Part shown: one piece after another, positions 17,469 through 26,548 of the stretch
Numbering within the stretch: position 1 is the stretch's first letter
Layout of the letters: the number at the start of each line of letters is the position of its first letter
Source: Flavobacterium zhairuonense
GTDB lineage: Bacteria; Bacteroidota; Bacteroidia; Flavobacteriales; Flavobacteriaceae
DNA: 64,000 nt
Reading direction: 5' to 3'
NCBI RefSeq assembly: GCF_004352915.1
Contig: NZ_SJSY01000071.1
Location: forward strand, 124,001-188,000
Notes under the pieces: generated by a model
Database searches by the model: none
Told to the model about the DNA's origin: nothing
Seen by the model: the letters and a program-made list of their open reading frames with translations, nothing else
Made by a program: the position numbers and the translations under genes

Positions 17469-18958
17469 AAAAATTAGAATTAAAAGATATACAGTCAGTT
17501 TATACAAAGTTAAAACAAAATGCAAAGTTAGAGTTTGATAATGGAAATTATGAAGAATCATTAAAATATATAGAGACTTGTGCGGAAACTGCGTATATGT
17601 TTAATTGGATTTACACTGATGATGATTTAGAAAATTTGTTGGCTTCTATTTCTGAGGCTGTATTACCAAAAGATAATTCATTTAGTCCAATAAAAGAAAA
17701 AGTTGTATTCTATGATGTTTTTGCACTTGATAATAGAGGATTAACCCAACAATACATTCGAGCATTAAAAAGTTTGGACGTTGAATTATTATTTATTTTT
17801 GAAGGAAAGAATCTGTCTCATTCCAAAAAAATTGTAGATGAAATTTCTTCCTATCCTAAAGCTGAATTTTTTGTTGTAGATGACAATCTACCCCGGATAG
17901 ATAAAATGAGGGTTATTTTTAATAAAGTAGTTTCGTTTCGACCTGAAAAAGCTTTTTTACATTTGTATCCATCAAGTGCTGTTGCTGTCAGCGTTTGGAA
18001 TAGTTTATCATCTGCTATAAGATATCAGGTAAATTTAACTGATCACGCATTTTGGCTGGGTACAAAATGTATTGATTACAGTTTGGAGTTTAGAAATTAT
18101 GGTAAAACTGTTTCGCTAGAGAAAAGAGGACTATTGTCTTCCCAGCTCTTGTTGCAGCCATTTTACCCTATTACAGATTGTAAGCCTTTTATTGGATTCC
18201 CATCTCGAATTAAAGAGGATGCAATAAAAATTTTTACCGGTGGCGCTTTCTACAAAATGTACGGTAAATCTGGACTTTTTTTTGAATTAATTAAGATTCT
18301 TTTGGCAATTGATAGCAAGGTAGTTTTGTTAATTGCAGGAAGTGGTGATGTCAAACCTTTGAATGATTTTATAGTTTCCCATAATTTCGAAGATAGAATA
18401 TTTTTACTTGGTTCAAGATCTGATATTACGCATGTATTTGAAAATAGTGATATTTATTTAAGTACATATCCCTTAACAGGTGGACTAATGGGGCAATATG
18501 CTGCTGTAAGTTCTAAACCAATATTATCATTTACCACATCAGACATACCATGTAATTTTATTGAGGGATTTGTTGGATGGAATATTACGGATGATTTTAA
18601 TATTACACATACTAATCTTGAATCTTTTGAATCTTATGCTAAACGATTAATTTTGGATGATGCATATAGGTTAAGCGAGGGCAATAATAATGCTAAACAT
18701 ATCATATCTTCTGATGAATTTTCTAAAAATTTAACAAAGATATTTTCTAATAATGTGTTAGAATCATCATTTTTAAAAGAAGAAATAGATTATGATGTTT
18801 TTACCAATTATTATTTAGATTGTGAAAATAATTATTTGAAGCAGTTTAATTATTTAATAGTTAGTCGTTTAAAACTAAATGCTTTCAAATTTTATCCAAG
18901 AGCTTTTTGTTCATTTAAACTTTATAAAGATATATACCAAGTATTAAAAAATAAGTAA
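17465..18958 (+). CDS. Putative GT-B glycosyltransferase with helical N-terminal extension
   Basis: Protein of 497 residues. The first 80 or so residues look like a short TPR-type helical pair (AKLEFDNGNYEESLKYIETC). The rest resembles a GT-B fold: a first domain around KVVFYDVFALDNRGLTQQYI (about 79-98) and a second with IFTGGAFYKMYG, VVLLIAGSGDVKPL and RIFLLGSRSDI, followed by a TGGLMGQYAAV segment where the E-x7-E motif would normally be. No firm CAZy family can be assigned by eye. The ATGA overlap with wzx ties it to repeat-unit assembly. Confidence 0.6.
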   Translation: MKKLELKDIQSVYTKLKQNAKLEFDNGNYEESLKYIETCAETAYMFNWIYTDDDLENLLASISEAVLPKDNSFSPIKEKVVFYDVFALDNRGLTQQYIRALKSLDVELLFIFEGKNLSHSKKIVDEISSYPKAEFFVVDDNLPRIDKMRVIFNKVVSFRPEKAFLHLYPSSAVAVSVWNSLSSAIRYQVNLTDHAFWLGTKCIDYSLEFRNYGKTVSLEKRGLLSSQLLLQPFYPITDCKPFIGFPSRIKEDAIKIFTGGAFYKMYGKSGLFFELIKILLAIDSKVVLLIAGSGDVKPLNDFIVSHNFEDRIFLLGSRSDITHVFENSDIYLSTYPLTGGLMGQYAAVSSKPILSFTTSDIPCNFIEGFVGWNITDDFNITHTNLESFESYAKRLILDDAYRLSEGNNNAKHIISSDEFSKNLTKIFSNNVLESSFLKEEIDYDVFTNYYLDCENNYLKQFNYLIVSRLKLNAFKFYPRAFCSFKLYKDIYQVLKNK

Positions 18959-18975
18959 TTCTCCTAGTTTAGTAA

Positions 18976-19605
18976 ATGAAAGTAATATTTAAACTTTTTT
19001 TAAAATCTGTAATATATGTATTTTACATTTTGTTTCCATGCAAAATGTTTCATTATTTTAATATACGATTCAATCAATTGTACTCTATGTGGAAAGCAAA
19101 TGATTTTAAAAAAATTGGGGATAATTTTAATATTCGATATCCCTTATATTTACATGGCGGAAAATATATTACAATTGATGACAGTTTTACTTCTGATGTG
19201 AGATTACGTTTAGAAGCTTATGATATGCATTTAGGAGAAAAATTTTATCCTTCTATTAGAATTGGCAAAAATGTTAGTATAAATTCAGATTGCCATATTG
19301 GAGCAATAAATGAGATTATAATTGAAGAAGGTGTTCTAATAGCTAGTAAAGTTTTTATTACAGATCACTATCACGGCGATATAACTAGTGACGCAATTCT
19401 TGTACCTCCTTATGTACGAAAATTATATAGTAAAGGGCCGATTAAAATTGAAAAAAATGTTTGGATTGGAGAGGGAGTCGTTATTTTGCCTAATGTCATA
19501 ATTGGTGAGAATAGCATTATTGGAGCCAATTCAGTTATAACCAAAAATATTCCTAAAAATTCAGTGGCAGGTGGTAATCCTGCTAAAATAATAAGAACGT
19601 TATGA
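18976..19605 (+). CDS. WbbJ-like hexapeptide acyltransferase
   Basis: Protein of 209 residues with a hydrophobic N-terminus and a left-handed beta-helix. It shows the typical KVFITDHYHGD catalytic region, then IEKNVWIGEGVVILPNVIIG and SVAGGNPAKIIRTL. This is the usual layout of sugar O-acetyltransferases in O-antigen clusters. The acceptor is unknown. It overlaps the next gene by 4 bases. It is the third acyltransferase of this fold in the window, which suggests a heavily acylated glycan. Confidence 0.82.
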   Translation: MKVIFKLFLKSVIYVFYILFPCKMFHYFNIRFNQLYSMWKANDFKKIGDNFNIRYPLYLHGGKYITIDDSFTSDVRLRLEAYDMHLGEKFYPSIRIGKNVSINSDCHIGAINEIIIEEGVLIASKVFITDHYHGDITSDAILVPPYVRKLYSKGPIKIEKNVWIGEGVVILPNVIIGENSIIGANSVITKNIPKNSVAGGNPAKIIRTL

Positions 19606-20912
19606 TTAAAAAAGTTGCTTTTACAATTTGTGCCAAAAACTATATAGGATTAGCACAAGTTCTAGAAAAATCAATAAAAAAATATAATGATGATCTTGAT
19701 TTTTACATATTTGTAGTTGATGAATTTGTTGAATCAGATAAGGCAATCATAGGTAAGAAATCGGCACTCCCAAATAATATTATAGTTGCGAAAGATGTTT
19801 TAAATTATACATCAGAAAAATGGAAGGAAATGAGTTTTAAGTATAATCTTACTGAATTTTGTACTTCTATTAAATCTATGTGTTTTTCATATCTTTTTGA
19901 AGAAAAAAGATATGAAAAAGGAATTTTCTTTGATCCTGATATTTTAATTTTTAACTCATTAGATTCTGTTTTTGATAATCTAACGTCGCATTCAATCATT
20001 TTAACTCCTCATGTTTTAAATGTTAATTCCATTTCAAAAAAAATTAGGGATAATGATATGATGAATACTGGTGTTTTTAATTTGGGATTTATTGCATTGA
20101 AAAATAATGAAGTTTCTTCAAGATTGTTAAAATGGTGGAACGAGAGATTAATAGACTATTGTTATATTGATTATTACGAAGGATATTTTACTGATCAAAA
20201 ATGGATGGATTTCATTCCAGGATATTTCAACAAAGGGGAGCTTTTAGTGAGTGATAACATAGGTATGAATGTTGCGCCTTGGAATTTTGATGAGCGTGAA
20301 TTAGTTGTAGAAAAGAATGTTTTTTATATTAAGGATCGAATTGATGGAAAAGATATGGTTCCATTGTTATTTACACATTATTCTGGATTTGATTATTCGA
20401 TGTTAATTTTAGGTAAAATTCATCATACCACTGTTCGTGGATTACAAGTTTTTAACGATTTACTTCCTCTATTTAAAGAGTATGAAAAAGTTCTTAATGA
20501 AAGTAGTTTTAAGAATTACTTGAAAATGAAATATTCTTATAGTCAGTATGATAATTCATCTCCAATTTTAAATGTTCACAGACGTTTATATCGTAGATTA
20601 CTCAGTGATGAGAAAATCGATGGCAATCCATTTATTACAACAGATGATAAATCTTTTTATTCTATACTAAAAGCTAATAAGATGATTACCCATCAAGTGA
20701 GTACCATAGATAAATCAAATAGGTTCAATACATCTAATATGGAGGGTAAAATAAAATTTATTAATAATTTCTTTAGATTGCTTTATAAAATAGTTGGACA
20801 CCAAAGGTATTTTATGCTCCTTAAAGTTTTAAGAGAATATTCAAAAGTAGAAAACCATGTTCATGTAATTGATAAATCTTACATGAAGAATAACATTTTA
20901 TCGACTAAGTAA
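19602..20912 (+). CDS. Putative GT-A glycosyltransferase, GT8-like
   Basis: Protein of 436 residues. The N-terminus (AFTICAKNYIGLAQVLEKSI) and the motif FFDPDILIF with D111-P112-D113 fit a DxD-containing GT-A fold reminiscent of family GT8. The following region (NTGVFNLGFIALKN, WWNERLIDYCYIDY) also resembles GT8-like acceptor loops. The C-terminal 130 residues are lysine-rich and match nothing I recognise. Similar proteins occur in polysaccharide loci without a known activity. Confidence 0.6.
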   Translation: MIKKVAFTICAKNYIGLAQVLEKSIKKYNDDLDFYIFVVDEFVESDKAIIGKKSALPNNIIVAKDVLNYTSEKWKEMSFKYNLTEFCTSIKSMCFSYLFEEKRYEKGIFFDPDILIFNSLDSVFDNLTSHSIILTPHVLNVNSISKKIRDNDMMNTGVFNLGFIALKNNEVSSRLLKWWNERLIDYCYIDYYEGYFTDQKWMDFIPGYFNKGELLVSDNIGMNVAPWNFDERELVVEKNVFYIKDRIDGKDMVPLLFTHYSGFDYSMLILGKIHHTTVRGLQVFNDLLPLFKEYEKVLNESSFKNYLKMKYSYSQYDNSSPILNVHRRLYRRLLSDEKIDGNPFITTDDKSFYSILKANKMITHQVSTIDKSNRFNTSNMEGKIKFINNFFRLLYKIVGHQRYFMLLKVLREYSKVENHVHVIDKSYMKNNILSTK

Positions 20913-20994
20913 TTTGTTCTCAATTAATAGATGGAATTAGTTTTTAATGGTTTTATTTTTTAACAACATGATTATATTCTAAAGAGAAAGAGAT

Positions 20995-22287
20995 ATGGAT
21001 GAATTATTAATGATGGATTATGAAATATCATACTCTACTCTTCTTTTTGTTTTTCTTTTTGTTTTTGGAATGTTTTATCCAATATTTAGAATTACAAAAA
21101 CCGTTTTTAAACGAATTTTTATTTTCCTTTTTGTTCTGTCGTACTTTATTTATTCAGGTATTGGAATTAGTATTTTAAACGATGATGGGCAATACTTGTT
21201 CTTTTTCATCTTTTATACCATAGTTTTAGTTTTTTCATTTTTTATATTTCGGAATAGTACCATAAAGATTAAGCTGAATGATATACAAATCGAATCTATT
21301 ATTGATAAGTACGGTTTGTTTTTTATATTTATTTATAATTTCTGTCTGGTATCACTTTTGTTTTTTCCTGAATTTAAGTTGCTTAACTTAATTTCTCCAC
21401 CCAGAGTAGATGCATCCTCAATGATGGAAGGTATTCAAGGGAAAAAAGAATCGGGATGGTTTAGCTTTGTAAATGTCTTTATTAATATTTTAGTGCCATT
21501 TTACTATATGGCATTAATAAAATTTAAAAAAAGGCCTTTTTTTCTACTGTTCTTTTTGGTTTTACCAATTTATATAAATTATTGTTATTCATCTTACGCG
21601 GCAAGAACAACTATGGTTTTAACTTTTATTTTGTTTGTTTCATTATTATACTATTATAATGAAGCACATAGACGAATAATTGTTATTTCTAGCTTAGTTT
21701 TCTTATTTTTTTCAGTTTCATTTCTTACAACATATCAATCGTTAAGAATGGGAGTTGAGGTTACAGATATTCCATTTAGCACCGCTGTTGATGGTTTATT
21801 TAGGATAGAGTGTACTTTTCCGACCTGGTTTCATACAATTTATGATTATGCATCTAAAAATGATACTCATATTGGTGAATATCTAATTTGGTTCATAACA
21901 CAGCCAATTCCAGGTTTTTTAAAATCTTGGATAACTGATTTTAATCAAAATGTATCTATTGCGGAACTTCTGTTAGGAATGGGAAAGGATGATTCTCTTG
22001 ATTTTTTCGTGCCATTGACAGGTATAATAGGAGAATCTGTTTTTGTATTTGGGCGCTATCTATTTTTTCTTCATGCAATACTTATTGGTGCAGTATTAAA
22101 CACCTTTATCAATTTTTTAGAATCTAGAAATAGTTTTAAGGTACTTATGATTTATTCTATAATTTATATTGGACTTGCAATTGGAAGGGCAGGATCAACA
22201 GGAGCGGTGGCTTATCCATACATGCTTAAAACAATGGTTTATGTCCCATTCTTATTATTTGTGTTGAATCTTAAATTTAAAAAATGA
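20995..22287 (+). CDS. wzy: Wzy-like O-unit polymerase
   Basis: Protein of 430 residues with about ten to twelve hydrophobic segments and a soluble stretch near residues 135-155, as in oligosaccharide repeat-unit polymerases. It is the only polytopic protein between wzx and the initiating transferase that is not a flippase or acyltransferase. Wzy proteins share little sequence, so the call rests on topology and context. ATG codons at 20995, 21010 and 21013 are all possible starts; the first was kept. It overlaps the next gene by 4 bases. Confidence 0.75.
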   Translation: MDELLMMDYEISYSTLLFVFLFVFGMFYPIFRITKTVFKRIFIFLFVLSYFIYSGIGISILNDDGQYLFFFIFYTIVLVFSFFIFRNSTIKIKLNDIQIESIIDKYGLFFIFIYNFCLVSLLFFPEFKLLNLISPPRVDASSMMEGIQGKKESGWFSFVNVFINILVPFYYMALIKFKKRPFFLLFFLVLPIYINYCYSSYAARTTMVLTFILFVSLLYYYNEAHRRIIVISSLVFLFFSVSFLTTYQSLRMGVEVTDIPFSTAVDGLFRIECTFPTWFHTIYDYASKNDTHIGEYLIWFITQPIPGFLKSWITDFNQNVSIAELLLGMGKDDSLDFFVPLTGIIGESVFVFGRYLFFLHAILIGAVLNTFINFLESRNSFKVLMIYSIIYIGLAIGRAGSTGAVAYPYMLKTMVYVPFLLFVLNLKFKK

Positions 22288-23378
22288 AAATATTGTTTAT
22301 ATCATATTTTAATGGTCAACTGGATAGTGGTGGCGGAATGTGTTCAAATCGTAATTTGAAATCTTTGAAAACAATTTATGGTAAAGAAAATGTTCTATTG
22401 TACTCTATAAGTAGGACTCCTAAAAAAAAAAATGAAAGTAAATTACTTTGGAATTTAAAAAATATTTCCGTTGATATTTTCGAATTTGGTTTTGGTGGAC
22501 TAAACACTTTTCACAAAAAAGAAATAGTTGACATAATAAATAAATTAAAGATAGCTACTGTTTTTATTGATTCATCTCTTTTTGGAATTTTAAGCAAAAA
22601 AATTAAGGTACAATTTCCAACAATTAATGTAGTCACTTTTTTTCATAATGTAGAATATAAGTTCTTTCTACAAGAAATATTAAAGAAAAAAAATTACTTT
22701 CTATTTTATCGCATTTTGTTAGCCTATTTTAGTGAAAAGATGGCCTGCAAATATTCTAATAAGATAATCTCATTAAATCAGCGAGATAAAAATGAGCTAA
22801 TGTCGCTTTATAAGAGAAAGCCTGATATGATAATTCCAATTAGTATGGAAAACAGCTATAATAAAACTCCCTCAGATATTACAAATGATGTTAAAATAGC
22901 ATTATTTGTTGGGTCTTATTTTTTTCCAAATGTGCAAGGCATTAAGTGGTTTTTAGAAAACGTAATGCCGAAAACTAACATTAGGCTAATAGTAGTAGGG
23001 AAAGATATGGATAAACTTAAGAATGAAATTTCTCAGGAAATTGATAATCTTGAAATATATAGTTCTGTTCCTAATTTGACGGAATACTACGAAAAGGCAG
23101 ATTTTGTAGTTCTCCCTATTTTTTCTGGGGGGGGGATGAAAGTAAAAACTGCTGAGGCTTTAATGTTTGGTAAGTTTTTAGTAGGGACGACGGAAGCCTT
23201 TGTTGGATATGAAATTAGTAACAAAGTAGGCATTTGTTGTGATGAAGAAGAAGAAATGGTTAAAATAATTACCAATTTAGATAATTCATTTAAGTATAAT
23301 GAGCCTTCTAAAGAGTTGTTTTTAGAAAAGTATTCATTTGATTCCACAATTAATAAGTTCAGAATAGTATTAAATTAA
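22284..23378 (+). CDS. Glycosyltransferase family 4-like, with G9 and A11 tracts
   Basis: GT-B protein of 364 residues: N-terminal domain FISYFNGQLDSGGGMCSNRN, linker region VALFVGSYFFPNVQGIKWF-like at about 209-226, and the donor-site motif SGGGMKVKTAEALMFGK near 281-297. Three GGG codons for Gly282-284 form a run of nine G in a very AT-rich gene, exactly in the donor-binding motif. A second run of eleven A encodes Lys47-49. Slippage in either run would truncate the protein, so the gene could be phase variable. It is intact here. Confidence 0.8.
   Translation: MKILFISYFNGQLDSGGGMCSNRNLKSLKTIYGKENVLLYSISRTPKKKNESKLLWNLKNISVDIFEFGFGGLNTFHKKEIVDIINKLKIATVFIDSSLFGILSKKIKVQFPTINVVTFFHNVEYKFFLQEILKKKNYFLFYRILLAYFSEKMACKYSNKIISLNQRDKNELMSLYKRKPDMIIPISMENSYNKTPSDITNDVKIALFVGSYFFPNVQGIKWFLENVMPKTNIRLIVVGKDMDKLKNEISQEIDNLEIYSSVPNLTEYYEKADFVVLPIFSGGGMKVKTAEALMFGKFLVGTTEAFVGYEISNKVGICCDEEEEMVKIITNLDNSFKYNEPSKELFLEKYSFDSTINKFRIVLN
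22422..22432 (+). repeat. Homopolymeric A11 tract inside a glycosyltransferase gene
   Basis: Eleven consecutive A residues encode a Lys triplet near the N-terminus of the 22284 gene. It is the longest A run noticed within coding sequence here. A one-base slip would shift the frame. It may be ordinary for such an AT-rich genome. Confidence 0.9.
23127..23135 (+). repeat. Homopolymeric G9 tract inside a glycosyltransferase gene
   Basis: Nine consecutive G residues fall exactly on three GGG glycine codons (282-284) of the 22284 gene. It is the longest G or C run noticed in the window; others do not exceed about five. G tracts of this length inside glycan genes are known slipped-strand contingency sites in other bacteria. 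Confidence 0.95.
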
Positions 23379-23461
23379 AATTATTTGAAAAAATTCTTTG
23401 TAATTTGTTTATAGAAAGCATTTTTGTTAAATAGAAAAATAATAGTCAAGTACAGTTTGAT

Positions 23462-24541
23462 ATGAGTGTAAATAAAGAAATCTATATAAATGGGCGCTTT
23501 CTTAGTCATAAAATGGATGGAATAAGCAGATTTTCACTTGAAATTTGTAAACAACTAAAAAAAAGAAATTTAAATTTTAAGATTATTGTGCCTACATGGC
23601 TTGAATACGAAAACAATGAAGATTTCAAAATAGTAAAAACAGGCAATTTAAAATCTCATTTCTGGGAACAGATAGATTTACAGAGATTTTTGAAATCTCA
23701 AGGAAGTCCATTGCTCGTTAATTTTTCAGGATTGGGACCAATATTTTACAAGAATCAGGTTATTACAATTCATGATTTATCTTTTTATGCTAATAAAAAG
23801 TGGTTTTCTAAAACCTACACTTTTTTTTATAGGAATGCTACCCCTATCTTAGCTCGTAATGCTATCAAAATACTCTCAGTCAGTAATTTTTCAAAGAATG
23901 AAATTGTTAAATATTTAAAAGTTAGTGAGAAAAAAATTGAAGTGATATATAATGCCGTGAGTGATACTATAAATCCTTCTCGAAATAATGAGATAAGTAC
24001 TTCTAACATAAATTATATTCTAGATTATAAATATATATTAGCAGTTTGCTCAATTGATCCGAGAAAAAACCTGCAAAGACTAATAGATTCATTTTCAGAA
24101 TTAAACTTGCCTGATATTAAACTTGTTCTGGTAGGAAAAAAATCTAACCATTTTAATGTTAAACTAAAGTCAGATTCTAATAATATTATTTTTGCAGGTT
24201 TTGTTTCTGATTTCGAGTTGGCAATGTTGTATGATAACTGTGATTTCTTTATTTATCCATCATTATACGAAGGCTTTGGAATTCCTCCCTTAGAAGCAAT
24301 GTATAAAGAAAGCGCCACTATTGTTTCTGATATTCCAAGTTTGCGAGAAGTATGTGCAGATGCAGCTATTTATGTAAACCCTTATGACACGGAAAGTATT
24401 AAAAAAGGGATCTTAAAGCTCATTGATAATTCAGTTTTAAAAGAAGAAATGAGAATAAAAGGAAAAGCACGCAGTACTTTTTTTAAATGGGAGGATTCTG
24501 GAGAAAAAGTTTATAATTTAATTAAAAATATTGCTGTTTAA
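23462..24541 (+). CDS. Glycosyltransferase family 4
   Basis: GT-B protein of 359 residues. It has YINGRFLSHKMDGISRFSLE at the N-terminus, VITIHDLSFYAN at about 100-111, ILAVCSIDPRKNLQRLIDSF near 195-214 and the donor-site E-x7-E segment SLYEGFGIPPLEAM near 273-286. This is the mannosyl/rhamnosyltransferase-like branch of GT4 (WbdA/RfaB style), retaining, using nucleotide-activated hexoses. It starts 83 bases after the previous gene, with no clear promoter in the gap, and ends 2 bases before the next start. Confidence 0.88.
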   Translation: MSVNKEIYINGRFLSHKMDGISRFSLEICKQLKKRNLNFKIIVPTWLEYENNEDFKIVKTGNLKSHFWEQIDLQRFLKSQGSPLLVNFSGLGPIFYKNQVITIHDLSFYANKKWFSKTYTFFYRNATPILARNAIKILSVSNFSKNEIVKYLKVSEKKIEVIYNAVSDTINPSRNNEISTSNINYILDYKYILAVCSIDPRKNLQRLIDSFSELNLPDIKLVLVGKKSNHFNVKLKSDSNNIIFAGFVSDFELAMLYDNCDFFIYPSLYEGFGIPPLEAMYKESATIVSDIPSLREVCADAAIYVNPYDTESIKKGILKLIDNSVLKEEMRIKGKARSTFFKWEDSGEKVYNLIKNIAV

Positions 24542-24543
24542 AT

Positions 24544-25650
24544 ATGAAAGTAGTTCAGCTGGTAAAATACTATGATCCATGTCAAGGAGGCATGGAAAGT
24601 GTGGTTAAAAATTTAGTTGAAGGCGTTGTTGATTGTTCTGAAGATATTGATTTTACAGTTTATTCGAATAATCACTTAAAGAGTTTTGTCAAAGTAAAAA
24701 AATATATAGGCAGAATTACCATTCTTAAAGAGATTACTCCTATTTTTCTTAAAAGTCAACCTTTGAATTTGAGATATCCGGCATTAAAGAAATTGATATA
24801 TGAGAATGATATAATTCACCATCATTATCCTTTTCCTACCATGGAAGTAAGTTTGCTATGGTATCTTAAAAAGGTTAAAAATAAAAAACTTATTATTACT
24901 TGGCATGCAAATATCAAGAATTCTCGCTGGAGTTGGATTGAGAAATTTTACAATCCTATAATTAAAAAGTTACTAGATAGGGCAGATTATATTATTGTAA
25001 CTTCTCCTCAACTTTTTGAGGCTTCTGATATTTTAAAGAATTATAAAGAAAAAACGAAGGTAATTCCTTTGAGTTTTGATCCAAGTTATAAAATTTTAAC
25101 AGGAAAAGAAATGCCTGAAAATAGAAATTTTGAGCTGCTTTTTGTAGGTAAATTGAGAAAATATAAAGGCGTAGAATATTTAATCAATGCAATTAAAACA
25201 TTACCTGTAAAATTGACAATTGTTGGAAATGGAGAAGAATTAGAAACTTTGAGAGAACAAGTTAAAGAACTTGATATTTCTCATAAAGTTGTATTTGTAA
25301 CAAATGCAAATGATGCTCAGTTGGCTCAGATTTACAAAAATTCAGATTTATTTATCCTGCCATCTATAAATGAAGCGGAAGCCTTTGGTGTTGTTCAATT
25401 AGAAGCAATGGCTAATGGTCTTCCTGTTATCAACACAAATCTTGAGTCAGGTGTTCCATACGTGTCATTAAATGATTTTTCAGGAATAACTGTAGAGCCT
25501 AAATCTTCAGAAAATTTAAGGATGGCTATTTCTAAAATTATTGAAAACAAAGAATTATATGAATTGTTTTCAAAAAATGCTTTAGATAGGTCAAGATTAT
25601 TTACTAGAGAGAAGATGTCAGAAGCATATAAGAACTTATACAATGAGTAA
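24544..25650 (+). CDS. Glycosyltransferase family 4
   Basis: GT-B protein of 368 residues: N-terminal VQLVKYYDPCQGGMESVVKN, LLFVGKLRKYKGVEYLI in the donor domain and the E-x7-E motif INEAEAFGVVQLEAMANG. Closest in style to the CapM/PimA-like GT4 group. Donor unknown. It overlaps the following epimerase-like gene by 8 bases, so it is translated in step with the initiation genes that follow. Confidence 0.88.
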   Translation: MKVVQLVKYYDPCQGGMESVVKNLVEGVVDCSEDIDFTVYSNNHLKSFVKVKKYIGRITILKEITPIFLKSQPLNLRYPALKKLIYENDIIHHHYPFPTMEVSLLWYLKKVKNKKLIITWHANIKNSRWSWIEKFYNPIIKKLLDRADYIIVTSPQLFEASDILKNYKEKTKVIPLSFDPSYKILTGKEMPENRNFELLFVGKLRKYKGVEYLINAIKTLPVKLTIVGNGEELETLREQVKELDISHKVVFVTNANDAQLAQIYKNSDLFILPSINEAEAFGVVQLEAMANGLPVINTNLESGVPYVSLNDFSGITVEPKSSENLRMAISKIIENKELYELFSKNALDRSRLFTREKMSEAYKNLYNE

Positions 25651-26548
25651 GATAATTTCTATAACTGGAAGTTCTGGTTTTGTTGGCCGTAATTTGGCAG
25701 AAAATTTAATAAAGAATTCTTTCTTTATAGATTATATTTCTTTGCGAAATTCAAATTGGATAAATAATTTAGGAGGAAATGCTTTGATTCATCTAGCTGG
25801 AAAAGCACATGATACAAAAAACATAAGTGATTCTCAAGAATATTTTAAAGTTAACAGTGAATTAACTATAGAACTATTTAATGCATTTTTAGCCAGTGAA
25901 ATTGAAGATTTTATTTATTTCAGTAGTGTTAAGGCGGTTGCAGATGAGGTAGAAGATGTTCTTTTTGAAAATATTGTTGCTAGTCCAAAAACACCTTATG
26001 GCTTATCAAAATTAAAAGCTGAAGAATATATTTTATCAAAAGAAATTCCAGAAGGAAAAAGAATTTTTATTATTCGGCCTTGTATGATTCATGGGCCGGG
26101 AAATAAAGGAAATCTGAATTTACTTTTTAATGTAGTCAAGAAAGGAATGCCTTACCCTTTGGCATCTTTTAACAATGAAAGATCGTTTTTAAGCATTGAC
26201 AACCTTAATTTTTTAATAAAAGAAATACTTGAAAATAAGGAAATTCCTTCTGGGATTTATAATTTTTCTGATGACGAAGTTTTATCTACAAATGACGTAG
26301 TAAAAATAATGTCAGCAGTTTTAAATAAAAAAGAAAAGTTGGTAAAAGTTCCCAAAGGACTCATTATTAGTATGGGTAAAGTAGGTGATTTCATTAATTT
26401 TCCGTTGAATTCAGAGACTATCCAAAAATTAACAGAAAATTATAGAGTTTCGAACCAAAAGATAAAATTAGCGATAGGAATTAATAAATTACCTAATACA
26501 GCACAACAAGGCTTAGAAAAAACAATAAAAAGTTTTATAAATAAATAA
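25643..26548 (+). CDS. NAD-dependent epimerase/reductase, WbpV/WbjF-like
   Basis: Extended SDR of 301 residues with TGSSGFVG at 8-15, YFSSVKAV and the catalytic Y-x3-K in TPYGLSKLKAEEYI. It directly precedes, with a one-base overlap, a WbpL/WecA-like sugar-phosphate transferase. This pairing resembles wbpV-wbpL, where WbpV reduces the 4-keto group of the WbpM product to give UDP-QuiNAc or UDP-FucNAc as the first sugar on the lipid carrier. The WbpM-like dehydratase is at 31467. The exact epimer cannot be told from the sequence. Confidence 0.78.
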   Translation: MSKIISITGSSGFVGRNLAENLIKNSFFIDYISLRNSNWINNLGGNALIHLAGKAHDTKNISDSQEYFKVNSELTIELFNAFLASEIEDFIYFSSVKAVADEVEDVLFENIVASPKTPYGLSKLKAEEYILSKEIPEGKRIFIIRPCMIHGPGNKGNLNLLFNVVKKGMPYPLASFNNERSFLSIDNLNFLIKEILENKEIPSGIYNFSDDEVLSTNDVVKIMSAVLNKKEKLVKVPKGLIISMGKVGDFINFPLNSETIQKLTENYRVSNQKIKLAIGINKLPNTAQQGLEKTIKSFINK

